Positions 34,370-42,752 of a DNA stretch of 64,000 nucleotides are shown here, in pieces. Where the stretch lies: the NCBI RefSeq assembly GCF_003585925.1, contig NZ_NRJH01000045.1:17074-81073 (forward strand). The letters are read 5' to 3'. Every line of letters starts with the position of its first letter. Within the stretch, counting starts at the first letter, position 1. The translations under genes were made by a program, and so were the position numbers. The stretch is from Psittacicella melopsittaci (GTDB lineage Bacteria; Pseudomonadota; Gammaproteobacteria; Enterobacterales; Psittacicellaceae). Below the pieces are notes generated by a model that worked only from the letters and a program-made list of their open reading frames with translations, had not been told where the DNA came from and did no database searches.

Positions 34370-34406
34370 AATTAAGGTGGATTAAATAATCCACCTTAAT
34401 TTTTTA
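34370..34406 (+). terminator. Terminator of proQ
   Basis: A 14-bp perfect stem AATTAAGGTGGATT with its complement, followed by TTTTTT. Confidence 0.85.
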
Positions 34407-34417
34407 GCAAAAAAATA

Positions 34418-34447
34418 GGCAAACAGAATTAACTGTTTGCCTTTTTT
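34418..34447. terminator. Terminator between proQ and rpsT, usable by both
   Basis: GGCAAACAG with CTGTTTGCC, loop AATTAA. A T-tract follows on the plus strand, and the A-tract on the other side gives rpsT a U-tract. Confidence 0.8.
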
Positions 34448-34497
34448 GTTAAGAAAAAACTTAACACGTGATATCAATCTAATGAAATTACACGAAA

Positions 34498-34785
34498 TTA
34501 TTTAGCTTCTTCAGCTAAAGCAGCTTCAGTAGCACGGATACGAGCTACTAATTTAGATTTGTGGTTTGCTGCTTTGTTAGCGTGAATTAAGTTTTTAGAC
34601 GCCATACGGTCAACAACTTTTTGCATTTCAACAAAAGCTGCTTTTGCACCGTCTACATCTTTAGCTTCAACTAAAGCGTATACTTTTTTGATGTGAGTAC
34701 GCATCATTGAGCGTAAAGATTGGTTGTGTTTACGACGTTTTTCTGATGTAATTACACGTTTTTTAGCAGATTTGATATTAGCCAC
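34498..34785 (-). CDS. rpsT: 30S ribosomal protein S20, GTG start
   Basis: 95 aa: it starts V(M)ANIKSAKKR, contains '[15 protein letters not shown]' and ends in an alanine-rich helix, as in the S20 family. The only start that fits is the GTG at 34785, preceded by TTGGAG; the in-frame upstream region encodes nothing S20-like. E. coli rpsT also uses a weak non-ATG codon (TTG), which is part of its autoregulation. A minus-strand -10 TATAAT at 34880-34885 gives a leader of about 88 nt with a hairpin, CATATAG/CTATATG. Confidence 0.95.
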   Translation of the reverse strand: MANIKSAKKRVITSEKRRKHNQSLRSMMRTHIKKVYALVEAKDVDGAKAAFVEMQKVVDRMASKNLIHANKAANHKSKLVARIRATEAALAEEAK

Positions 34786-35025
34786 GTTAGAACTCCAATA
34801 TAATAAAAAATTAAAAAGAATAAATATTACATATAGGAGACACTCTATATGGGACTTTTTAATATCGAGATCGGTCATTATTATATAATAATTTTTAAGC
34901 AAATTAAAATATTTATTTAGCTATCTCGCTTTTTAAATGCAATTTTGCTCTTTTAAGTATTTTATTTTCGTATCTTCTTAGGGTAAAATATAATTAATTG
35001 TATTAATTCACTCCATAACAACAGT
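34786..35025. other. AT-rich divergent region between rpsT and the sstT promoter
   Basis: It holds the rpsT leader (hairpin at about 34829-34850) and the rpsT -10 (34880-34885, minus strand). From about 34900 to 35025 I see only AT-rich sequence without a supported feature. Confidence 0.5.
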
Positions 35026-35054
35026 TTGACAATATATACATGTCAGCTTTTAAT
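35026..35054 (+). promoter_or_regulatory. Promoter of the sstT transcript
   Basis: A perfect -35 TTGACA (35026-35031), a 17-bp spacer and -10 TTTAAT (35049-35054). The predicted start is near 35061. Confidence 0.65.
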
Positions 35055-35060
35055 TTAAGT

Positions 35061-35447
35061 ACAGCAGAAATATTACCCTTAGGAAAAAACATAGAAAAGG
35101 AATATTTCTAATCTTAGCCCCCGCCGCTTGTATGGAAGACCTAGGATTACTAAATGCTGTCGATAGGGCTTTAAGTAAAATGGAGAGCATTTTGCGTGCT
35201 GTAGCCCTATGTACGCATCGTCGGGTAAATTAAAAGACCATTACTTTTGTAGAAAGAATAAGATCTTATCTTAAGACCATTATATTTTCTTGGGTGATTC
35301 TAGTGAAGTTACTAGAATAAATGTATCAGCTGTTGTTTGTAGTAACGGCTTTTCCTATTGTATACATTAATCAAGATCCTTGTTCATTTTGCAGTCTATA
35401 ACTATTATCAGTTTAATAATTATTTTCTGTTTAGCGAGGTTATTCTA
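35061..35447 (+). promoter_or_regulatory. Structured leader of sstT (possible riboswitch or sRNA target)
   Basis: About 387 nt without a supported ORF. ATAGGGCT (35163-35170) pairs exactly with AGCCCTAT (35203-35210). Inside them AAAATG/CATTTT (35177-35193) forms a hairpin with loop GAGAG. TGCGT/ACGCA (35193-35217) instead makes AGCCCTAT a loop, so the two states compete or form a pseudoknot. CCCG (35120-35123) can close against CGGG (35222-35225). A further stem ATTCTAGT/ACTAGAAT lies at 35297-35318. I match it to no known riboswitch class; lysine, glycine, FMN and T-box signatures are absent. Confidence 0.45.
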
Positions 35448-36689
35448 ATGTTAAAGCCTTTTTCTTATTTGTTTCGCGGAAGCCTAATTCTGCGTATTCT
35501 TGTTGCCATTATTTTGGCACTAGTGTGTTATTATTTAATCCCTACTTTATCTAGTAAAGCTGCCATTCTAGGGCAATTATTTATTACTCTATTACGTTCA
35601 ATTGCACCTTTCCTAGTATTTATCCTCTTAATTGCAGCTATTATCCGTGCTGATTCAGGGACTAATAAAATCATTCGTGCTATTGTAATTGTATATATTA
35701 CAGCTACTTTAATTTCAGCATGTATCTCTGCAGCTGTTACTTTATTTGCCCCTGCAATTCAAATCAACTTAACTGGCGTAGACGGTTCAAGCATTCAATT
35801 AGCTAAAGAACAAAGTGCGTTAGAAGTAGTAGAAACTCAATTCTTACGTATGTTCGAAAACCCAGTTAAAGCTTTAGTTGATTCAAACTTCATGGCTTTA
35901 TTAACTTGGTCAGTATTCTTTGGTATTGCTTTCCGTTTTTGTAAACAAAATGTCAAAGATATTCTTTTTGAAATTGCTGACGCTACAGGTCGTGTAGTTG
36001 GTTGGATTGTACAATTAGTGCCAATTGGTGTTTTTGGTATTTTCTCAGATGTATTAACTAACCACGGTATTGGTGAATTAGCTCGCTATGGTGAATTAAT
36101 TCTTTTACTATTAGTAATCTACTCTATTATCGCGTTAGTATTCTACCCGTTAGTAGGTTTTTACTTTACGAGAAAAAATCCATACCCTACTTTATTTAAA
36201 TGTTTAGTAGTGTCTGGGGTTCCAGCATTCTTCTCACGTTCATCAGCAGCAAACATTCCAGTAAACTTAAAAGCAGCTGATAACTTTGGCATTCCTCGTA
36301 GTGTTTCAGCGTTTATTATTCCATTAGGAGCTAATATCAGCTTAACGGCAGCTGCCGCTACAATTACCGTTCTATCGATTACTCTTGCACGTACTCTAGG
36401 TATCGAAATTCACTACTTAACAGCACTATTAGCTTGTGTTGTAGCAGCTTTATGTGCTATTGGTTGTTCTGGTGTGCCTGGTGGTTCTTTATTAATGATT
36501 CCTATTGCAGCTTCATTATTTGGTGTACCACCTGAAATCTCAGCACAAATGATCGGTATTGGTTTCCTAATTGGTGTAGTTCAAGACTCAGTTGAAACAG
36601 CAGTTAACTCTTCAGGGGATATCTACTTCACTAAAGTTGTATGTGACCACTATGGTGTAAGTGACGACCCTAACTTTGAAAACGATTAA
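35448..36689 (+). CDS. sstT: Serine/threonine:Na+ symporter SstT
   Basis: A sodium-coupled serine/threonine importer of the DAACS family in the inner membrane. 413 aa (E. coli 414). It starts 'MLKPFSYLFRGSLILRIL' and shows 'PLGANISLTAAAATITVLS', 'GCSGVPGGSLLMIPIA' and a C-terminal 'VQDSVETAVNSSGDIYF'. I chose the ATG at 35448, after an AGCGAGG; an open frame 90 bp upstream lies in the structured leader. In E. coli, sstT mRNA is a GcvB sRNA target, so leader-based control would not be surprising. Confidence 0.94.
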   Translation: MLKPFSYLFRGSLILRILVAIILALVCYYLIPTLSSKAAILGQLFITLLRSIAPFLVFILLIAAIIRADSGTNKIIRAIVIVYITATLISACISAAVTLFAPAIQINLTGVDGSSIQLAKEQSALEVVETQFLRMFENPVKALVDSNFMALLTWSVFFGIAFRFCKQNVKDILFEIADATGRVVGWIVQLVPIGVFGIFSDVLTNHGIGELARYGELILLLLVIYSIIALVFYPLVGFYFTRKNPYPTLFKCLVVSGVPAFFSRSSAANIPVNLKAADNFGIPRSVSAFIIPLGANISLTAAAATITVLSITLARTLGIEIHYLTALLACVVAALCAIGCSGVPGGSLLMIPIAASLFGVPPEISAQMIGIGFLIGVVQDSVETAVNSSGDIYFTKVVCDHYGVSDDPNFEND

Positions 36690-36696
36690 TACAACT

Positions 36697-36732
36697 AACT
36701 CCCTAAAGCAATTTTAGGGAGTTCTTTTTTAT
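36697..36732 (+). terminator. Terminator of sstT
   Basis: AACTCCCTAAA and its complement, followed by CTTTTTTATTTTT. Confidence 0.85.
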
Positions 36733-36832
36733 TTTTCTTAAAAATATAGTATAATAATATTTTGCAATTATAAAACATAACTTTACATTCATCCCTAGGT
36801 AGCCCCTAGGCACAACTTCGAGGTTTTATAAA

Positions 36833-37897
36833 TTGAAAAAATCACTTCTAACAAAGGCACTAGCTGTTTTTGGGGTTTCACTTTTTTCTTTATCTAATCT
36901 TAGCAATGCTTATGCAGCCGATGAAAAACCAGGTAGAGTTTTATACGTATACAACTGGACGGAATATATCCCTTCTGACGTTTTAAGACAATTTACAAGA
37001 GAGACTGGCATTCAGGTTCGTTACTCGACTTACGAAAGCAACGAGGAGTTATACTCAAAGCTAAAGCTTGTTAAGGGAGAAGGTTATGATTTAATCTTCC
37101 CTTCTAGTTACTATGTAAATCTTCTCAAAGATGAAGGCTACTTACGTAAGCTAGATAAAAGCAAGATTAATATGGACAATGTTCTCCCTGAATTATTAGG
37201 TCGTGAATACGACCCAAATAACGAATATTCTGTTCCTTACACTTACGGCTTTACTACTCTTGCCGTAAATACTAACACTTACGATATTAGCAAAGTAACT
37301 AGCTGGAACGATCTATGGAAACCACAATACACTAGTCTTACTCTTTTAAATGACGTACTAGACAATTTCTCCGTGGCTCTTTTAGCTCTAGGTTATGATC
37401 CTAATAACGCTACAGATGAGCAAATCGAACAGGCATATAATAAATTACAAGAGTTATCTCCTAAAGTAGTACAATATAACTCTGACTCACCAGAAGTTCC
37501 TTATGTAGAAGGACAATCTAGCATAGGTATGATTTGGACAGGTTCGGCTTTTAGAGCACATCTAGAAGGCAACCCAAATATTAAAGTAGTTTATCCAAAA
37601 GAAGGTTCTATTCTTTGGATTGATAACTTTGCTATCCCTGCTAAAGCAAAAAATGTTGCTGGGGCATATGAGTTCATTAACTTCATTTTAAGACCAGATA
37701 TAGCTCTGAGAATTGTAGAAGAAATGGGCTTCCAAACTTCAAACAGCAAGGTTAAAGCTTTAATGCCAGAAGAATGGCAAAATGATCCAGCATTATTCCC
37801 ATCGCCTGAAATTTACCAAAAAGCGATTATGAATAATGTACCTACATCTCGTTTAAATCTTTTAAACAGCTATTGGAATCGTTTAAAAGTTGAATAA
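36833..37897 (+). CDS. potD: Spermidine/putrescine-binding periplasmic protein, TTG start
   Basis: The periplasmic receptor of a polyamine ABC importer. 354 aa with a signal peptide (lysines, a hydrophobic core, cleavage near 'NAYAAD'). The mature part has the PotD signature 'LYVYNWTEYIPSDVLRQF', 'YDLIFPSSYYVNLL' and 'NFAIPAKAKNVAGAYEFINF'. The start is TTG at 36833, with a GAGG 9 nt before it and no in-frame ATG that would preserve the signal peptide. No potABC genes are adjacent, so the receptor is an orphan here. Polyamine specificity is inferred from family. Confidence 0.87.
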   Translation: MKKSLLTKALAVFGVSLFSLSNLSNAYAADEKPGRVLYVYNWTEYIPSDVLRQFTRETGIQVRYSTYESNEELYSKLKLVKGEGYDLIFPSSYYVNLLKDEGYLRKLDKSKINMDNVLPELLGREYDPNNEYSVPYTYGFTTLAVNTNTYDISKVTSWNDLWKPQYTSLTLLNDVLDNFSVALLALGYDPNNATDEQIEQAYNKLQELSPKVVQYNSDSPEVPYVEGQSSIGMIWTGSAFRAHLEGNPNIKVVYPKEGSILWIDNFAIPAKAKNVAGAYEFINFILRPDIALRIVEEMGFQTSNSKVKALMPEEWQNDPALFPSPEIYQKAIMNNVPTSRLNLLNSYWNRLKVE

Positions 37898-37930
37898 CGA
37901 TTAATTTATCCCCGTCTTATAATTGCAATT

Positions 37931-37965
37931 AAGCCTAGAGTTTTTTAAACTCTAGGCTTTTCCTT
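37931..37965 (+). terminator. Terminator of potD
   Basis: AAGCCTAGAGTTT pairs with its complement, then TTCC; the T-tract is short. The following 200 bp to the SDR gene is AT-rich; I see no other supported feature. Confidence 0.75.
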
Positions 37966-38180
37966 TAGCAATTTTGATCAAAAACAATCAAAACTTAAAG
38001 AAAAAATGTGACCTACGACTCATTTTGAACATTTTGAGTATCAAAAAATAAAAAAATTAATATAATAAAATTAAGAAAAAATTCAGCACAACAACTTAAC
38101 TATACTTACTTTTTTAACTAAAACTTACTATATTAAAACTTTACAATTTACTTTATTAACTATTACAAGGAGTGTCAAAA

Positions 38181-38954
38181 GTGTCACAAAAAGTAGCAGT
38201 AATTACAGGTTCAGCAGGTGGTTTAGGTAAAGCTATAGCTTTACGTCTTGCCGAAGATGGTTTTGCAATTGTTCTCCATGACATTAACAAAGAGCTTCTT
38301 TCTATTACTCATAATGAATTTACTGAAAAAGGCTATCGTGTAACTGCAGTTACAGGTGATGTAAGAAAAAAAGAAGATCAGGAAAACCTTGTGCAAAAAG
38401 CTGTTGAAGCTTTTGGTTCGGTAGATGTATTTATTAACAATGCCGGGATTGAATCTGTAGAACCTTTTGAATTAATTACTTCAGAAAAATTCGATCTAGT
38501 TTTTGATGTAAACGTTAAAGGGGTAGTATTTGGTACCCAAGCTGCAGCTGCAGTTATGAAAAACCAAGCTACAGGCGGAAAAATCATTAACGCATGTTCA
38601 ATTGCTGGACATGAATCTTACGAAATGCTATCTCTATACTGCGCTTCAAAACACGCGGTAAGATCCTTTACCCACTCGACAGCAAAAGAGCTTTCTAAGT
38701 ACAATATTACCGTAAATGCTTACTGTCCAGGTGTAGCTGCTACAGCTATGTGGGATCGTATTGACCAAGCTTTTGTTGATCACAATGGTTGGGAACCAAA
38801 ACAAGCATGGAATACTTTTACCAAAGATATCCTTGTTGGTCGCCCACAAGTTCCAGATGATGTAGCTAAACTAGTGTCTTTCTTAGCTTCTTCTGATTCA
38901 GATTATATTACTGGACAAACTATTCTCACTGATGGGGGAATGGTATTTAGATAA
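38181..38954 (+). CDS. budC: (S)-acetoin-forming diacetyl reductase / butanediol dehydrogenase (SDR)
   Basis: A classical short-chain dehydrogenase of 257 aa: NAD-binding 'GSAGGLGKAIALRLAEDG', 'NNAG', the catalytic Ser (in 'NACSIAGHES') with 'YCASK', and a C-terminal 'TGQTILTDGGMVF'. The 'NITVNAYCPGVAATAMWDRID' segment and ending resemble Klebsiella and Lactococcus acetoin reductases. The start is GTG at 38181, eight bases after AAGGAG; an earlier GTG at 38172 overlaps that ribosome-binding site. No acetolactate genes are nearby. Substrate is inferred from similarity. Confidence 0.8.
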   Translation: MSQKVAVITGSAGGLGKAIALRLAEDGFAIVLHDINKELLSITHNEFTEKGYRVTAVTGDVRKKEDQENLVQKAVEAFGSVDVFINNAGIESVEPFELITSEKFDLVFDVNVKGVVFGTQAAAAVMKNQATGGKIINACSIAGHESYEMLSLYCASKHAVRSFTHSTAKELSKYNITVNAYCPGVAATAMWDRIDQAFVDHNGWEPKQAWNTFTKDILVGRPQVPDDVAKLVSFLASSDSDYITGQTILTDGGMVFR

Positions 38955-38959
38955 GACCT

Positions 38960-39041
38960 ATTTGCCTCTTACAAAAGTGGCAAATTCGACCAGTTTGTAG
39001 TTGCAAAAATTGAACCCGAGAGAAGCTTTGTATCTACAAAC
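38960..39041 (+). ncRNA. Candidate 3'-UTR structured RNA after the SDR gene
   Basis: Two stems lie between the SDR stop and its terminator: ATTTGCC/GGCAAAT (38960-38966 with 38979-38985) and GTTTGTAG/CTACAAAC (38993-39000 with 39034-39041). With the terminator stem they make three hairpins within 113 nt and no ORF. The layout resembles 3'-UTR-derived small RNAs, but no family match or promoter is visible. Confidence 0.3.
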
Positions 39042-39045
39042 ATTA

Positions 39046-39078
39046 ACACCTGCGAGCACAGCTCGCAGGTGTTTCTTT
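39046..39078. terminator. Terminator between the SDR gene and lolB
   Basis: An 11-bp stem ACACCTGCGAG with its complement, loop CACAG, then TTCTTTT. It can stop both convergent genes. Confidence 0.8.
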
Positions 39079-39080
39079 TG

Positions 39081-39722
39081 TTAGTTAGCAACATAAGTAT
39101 AAGGTTCGAGAAGACGAATACGAATACTATCGCTTTCACGTTGAATACTTATTGCAAATGGAACTAAATACTTATTATCCAACAGACGATAGTCGCCATA
39201 AGTTATTAAAGTATTTCCATCATAAACTTGTGAAGCAAGAACATTACCTCTTACTACAGCATTGCTAGGATCTAAAGGGATACCTAGCACAATTTTATTT
39301 AGTACGGTTAAAGGAACTGCAAAGCCAAATAAAGCCTTAGAAAACTCTTGTTCGTTATTTGCCGTGTAGGTTTTTCCACCCTCGCTATAAAAATAGCGTG
39401 CGTTTACTTTCTTTAGACTAGCTTGGCGTGCAGTATAAGGAATATTTAAATTCACACTATAGTCACCATTGGCTAAAGAAGAAAAAGTAAAGGTGGTTGA
39501 TGTTCGATCTTGGCTGGTAATTATTCCCACTTGACCATTTAGATCTAAAGACTGGATTCGAGCTAAAGCCGCTTGGTTTTGGCTAAAACTAATATTTTCA
39601 CTACCAACAACTACGCTAACTGGCTCTTGTGCCACATCAGGCATGCGGGTAGTACAGGCAGCTAAAGTAACTACCAGGGTAGAGGTAATTAAAATTTGCG
39701 AAATTCTTTTAATAAGGGTCAT
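39081..39722 (-). CDS. lolB: Outer-membrane lipoprotein receptor LolB
   Basis: Accepts lipoproteins from LolA and inserts them in the outer membrane. 213 aa, with a lipoprotein signal peptide whose lipobox 'LAAC' puts the lipidated Cys at about residue 23. The mature part matches LolB in pattern: 'LDLNGQVGIITSQDRTSTTF', 'GKTYTANNEQEFSKALFGFAVPL' and 'VLGIPLD'. In E. coli lolB neighbours ispE and hemA; here it is alone. Confidence 0.8.
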   Translation of the reverse strand: MTLIKRISQILITSTLVVTLAACTTRMPDVAQEPVSVVVGSENISFSQNQAALARIQSLDLNGQVGIITSQDRTSTTFTFSSLANGDYSVNLNIPYTARQASLKKVNARYFYSEGGKTYTANNEQEFSKALFGFAVPLTVLNKIVLGIPLDPSNAVVRGNVLASQVYDGNTLITYGDYRLLDNKYLVPFAISIQRESDSIRIRLLEPYTYVAN

Positions 39723-39871
39723 TATTTTACTTAATAGTCAGAGAAAAAAAGACGTTGATTTATTATAAACTGATTCCGATTATAATCATAATTATTTTTA
39801 AGAATTAGAACTTTAAATGATATAATACAGGCAGTTTTAAGTTTAGAAATACGTTAAAACAAGGATTTTTA

Positions 39872-40792
39872 ATGACTAAATACGCTTTAGAAATAGAAAA
39901 CCTAACTAAGGTTTACGATAATGGTTTCCAAGCTCTAAAGAATGTTAACCTAAAAATAAAAGAAGGAGACTTCTTTGCTCTGTTAGGACACAATGGAGCT
40001 GGTAAATCTACCACAATTAATATTGTTAGCTCTATTATTAGTAAAACTTCAGGAACAGTTAAAGTTTTTGGTGAGGATCTTGATAAAAATGTCGTTGCCT
40101 GCAAAAACTTTCTTGGCGTAGTATCACAAGAAATTATTTATGATACTAACTCTAACCTGCTCGAAGGCTTAATTATCCAAGGTGGATACTATGGCATCCC
40201 TTTCCATGAAGCAAAAATTCGCGGTCTTTATTGGCTAGATAAAATGAATCTTTTAGATAAAGCCCAAAATACTACCCGCGAACTTTCTGGGGGTATGGCA
40301 AGACGTTACATGATTGCCAAGGCTTTAATGCATAACCCAAGACTGCTTATTCTCGATGAGCCTACCGCAGGGGTTGACGTTGCCTTAAGAAGAGAAATGT
40401 GGGATTTCCTCCAAGAAATTAATAACCTTGGCATTACGGTTATTTTAACTACCCACTATCTTGAAGAAGCTGAGTATTTATGTAAAAACATTGCCATTAT
40501 TAAGCAAGGGGAAATTAAAGTAAATACTAGCATGAAGGCTTTAATTACTTCAGAAGAAGATGACCAATATACGCTAGATATTTCTGGTTATAAGGATCAA
40601 GAGTTAAATTTTCCAGGGGTGCAGTTTAAACTTAGAGATAATAATACTACTCTAGACATACTTATTAATAAAGAAATCAGTATTTCCAAATGTTTTAACT
40701 ACTTAGATTCATTAGGAATTACGATTCAATCTTTACGTAACTCCCAAAATCGTTTAGAAAGAATCTTTATGCGATTTGAAGAACATAACTAA
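39872..40792 (+). CDS. yadG: ABC transporter ATP-binding protein YadG
   Basis: ATPase of an ABC-2-type exporter. 306 aa: Walker A 'GHNGAGKSTT', signature 'LSGGMARRYMIAKAL', Walker B 'LLILDEPTAGVD' and the switch histidine in 'TTHYLEEAE'. It is close to E. coli YadG over the whole length, including the C-terminal 'LRNSQNRLERIF'. It pairs with the permease gene 41 bp downstream. The substrate is unknown. Confidence 0.9.
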   Translation: MTKYALEIENLTKVYDNGFQALKNVNLKIKEGDFFALLGHNGAGKSTTINIVSSIISKTSGTVKVFGEDLDKNVVACKNFLGVVSQEIIYDTNSNLLEGLIIQGGYYGIPFHEAKIRGLYWLDKMNLLDKAQNTTRELSGGMARRYMIAKALMHNPRLLILDEPTAGVDVALRREMWDFLQEINNLGITVILTTHYLEEAEYLCKNIAIIKQGEIKVNTSMKALITSEEDDQYTLDISGYKDQELNFPGVQFKLRDNNTTLDILINKEISISKCFNYLDSLGITIQSLRNSQNRLERIFMRFEEHN

Positions 40793-40813
40793 GCCAATGT
40801 CTAGACATTGGCT
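40792..40813 (+). repeat. Palindromic hairpin between yadG and yadH
   Basis: A 9-bp perfect stem, AGCCAATGT with ACATTGGCT around CTAG, overlapping the yadG stop and followed by TTTATTT. It may be a partial terminator or an mRNA-processing or stability element that sets the ATPase-to-permease ratio. Confidence 0.5.
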
Positions 40814-40833
40814 TTATTTACTCATTAGTTACT

Positions 40834-41703
40834 ATGAATTTATTTTCTCATTTTGGTGCCAAGGATTTAAAAAAATTAGAGATCTTGCAAAAGAAGAACT
40901 ACTTGCAAATGATGCAAAAAAGAAGTAAACATGGCATCGTAGCTCATTCTCTAATTTCAATTCTAATTCAAGAAGTTACGCGTAACCTCGCCGAGTGGAT
41001 TGAAAATATTTTTAATCCAATAGTTAACTCGTTCCTTTATATTATAGTTTTTGGAGTACTGCTCGGAAGCATTATCGGGCAAACAGCTGGAGTTAATTAT
41101 GGAATTTATATTCTTTCTGGCTTTATTATTATGAACATAATCAATACGAGCTATGACGAAGGCTCCTACTTTATTATGTTACATAAGTACTCAAAAACTT
41201 TAACCGATTTTCAGGTAGCTCCAATTCGCGTCCACACAATTATTTTAGGCGTGTACTTTGCGAGCTTAATTAGAGTAGGTTTTATTAGCCTCGCTATCTA
41301 TCTTTTAGGTTCGTGCCTTGTTGGCTTTGCTCCTATAAGTCACATCTGGATTGTCCTAGGTATAGCTTTAATTACTATAGCTATGTTTACTTTTTTAGGC
41401 TTAATCAATGGTGTGCTCTCGCACAGCTGGGAGCAATTAAACTTTGCTCTAACTTTTATTATTACGCCTCTAATTTATGTTTCGGGAATTTTCTACGATA
41501 TTTCGCAAATTCCCTCAGCTTTAAAGTACATAAGTCACATCAATCCTCTGACCTATATTGTCGATAGTTTTAGATATGGGATGATTAATGTGCAAACTTT
41601 AAATGTTCCTCTTTACCTATACTTTGCCTTACTTTGCGTGGTAATGGTTGCTTTATATGCTTTAACCTGTTACGTGTTTAAACGCAAATTAAATATTAAA
41701 TAA
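40834..41703 (+). CDS. yadH: ABC-2-type permease YadH
   Basis: Membrane subunit partnered with YadG. 289 aa, with six hydrophobic segments from about residue 60. The region 'FFYDISQIPSALKYISHINPLTY' matches the ABC-2 signature. It has about 35 extra charged residues at the N-terminus compared with E. coli YadH. It lies 16 bp before mltG. Confidence 0.88.
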   Translation: MNLFSHFGAKDLKKLEILQKKNYLQMMQKRSKHGIVAHSLISILIQEVTRNLAEWIENIFNPIVNSFLYIIVFGVLLGSIIGQTAGVNYGIYILSGFIIMNIINTSYDEGSYFIMLHKYSKTLTDFQVAPIRVHTIILGVYFASLIRVGFISLAIYLLGSCLVGFAPISHIWIVLGIALITIAMFTFLGLINGVLSHSWEQLNFALTFIITPLIYVSGIFYDISQIPSALKYISHINPLTYIVDSFRYGMINVQTLNVPLYLYFALLCVVMVALYALTCYVFKRKLNIK

Positions 41704-41718
41704 TAAGACTAGACTTTT

Positions 41719-42750
41719 ATGAAAAAGATTATTATTTTTCTCTTTTCCCTACTTCTTTTAGCTTTTGCCTCGGGATATATGGCATATAACTATGCTTTAA
41801 ATCTAGGTAAAACACGCTTAATTAATAACCAAGTTCCTTTTGAAGTAGTACGTGGAGATAACTTAACTCGCGTAATTACACGCTTAATTGGTAATGAAAG
41901 TAGTTGGCGAGTAAGATTATATATTTATTTACATCCTGAATATCATGATTTAAAAATCTCTTACTATGACTTAAAAGAGGCACGTAACCTCAACCAAGCT
42001 CTCGAGATTATTAATTCAGGCAAGGGGATGACTGCAAGTATAAGACTTATTCCTGGTCGTACGTGGAAGCAATGGCAAGAGTATTTAACCACTTTAGATG
42101 CTAGAACTAACAATGATCTCCAAGGCTTAACTACGCAACAAATTATTACTAAACTTGATCTGCAACCTATTGCTGGTGACCAAAATTTTACTTCTTTAGA
42201 AGGCTATTTTTCGCCTAACACATATATTATTAACTACCAAGCAAATGTTTCTACTGCCTTAAAGTTAGCAAATCAAGAGTTAATGGCAAATCTAAATGAA
42301 GCATGGAACTCACGTAATGCTTTAAGTCAGGCAAAAAACCCTTATGAACTTTTAATTCTCGCTTCGATTATTGAGAAAGAAAAAGGTAATGACCAAGAAG
42401 CAAATTTAATCTCTTCGGTATTTAATAACCGCTTAAAAATTGGCATGAAGTTGCAAGCTGACCCAACGGTAATCTATGGTATGGGCGACAAGTACAATGG
42501 GAATATTACCCGTCGTGACCTGACTACTCCTACCCCATATAATACCTATACTATTGACCGCTTACCGCCAACTCCTATAGCTATGGTAAGTAAGGCAAGT
42601 CTCATGGCAGCAGCTCAACCAGCAGATACTAATTATTTATATTTTATGGCTGTTTTTGGGGAAAGTAAGCATGCTTTTGCCACTAATTACAACGACCATC
42701 TAAAAAATGTAAATAAATTTAATCAAGAATATCGTAACACTTATAAGTAA
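41719..42750 (+). CDS. mltG: Endolytic murein transglycosylase MltG
   Basis: An inner-membrane lytic transglycosylase that terminates nascent glycan strands. 343 aa with one N-terminal transmembrane helix (residues about 3-22), a LysM-like region ('FEVVRGDNLTRVITRLI') and a catalytic domain with the essential glutamate in 'LILASIIEKEKGN', then 'NNRLKIGMKLQADPTVIYG' and 'YNTYTIDRLPPTPI'. mltG-tmk-holB-tatD is the E. coli yceG-tmk-holB-ycfH order. Confidence 0.94.
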   Translation: MKKIIIFLFSLLLLAFASGYMAYNYALNLGKTRLINNQVPFEVVRGDNLTRVITRLIGNESSWRVRLYIYLHPEYHDLKISYYDLKEARNLNQALEIINSGKGMTASIRLIPGRTWKQWQEYLTTLDARTNNDLQGLTTQQIITKLDLQPIAGDQNFTSLEGYFSPNTYIINYQANVSTALKLANQELMANLNEAWNSRNALSQAKNPYELLILASIIEKEKGNDQEANLISSVFNNRLKIGMKLQADPTVIYGMGDKYNGNITRRDLTTPTPYNTYTIDRLPPTPIAMVSKASLMAAAQPADTNYLYFMAVFGESKHAFATNYNDHLKNVNKFNQEYRNTYK

Positions 42751-42752
42751 AA

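Noticed and set aside
35100..35230. 6S RNA, RNase P RNA or tmRNA as identity of the sstT leader island
   Set aside because: None of the diagnostic conserved segments of these RNAs is present; it is left as an unassigned structured leader.
37970..38000. FNR box before the SDR gene
   Set aside because: TTGAT and ATCAA half-sites are present but separated by eight bases instead of four.
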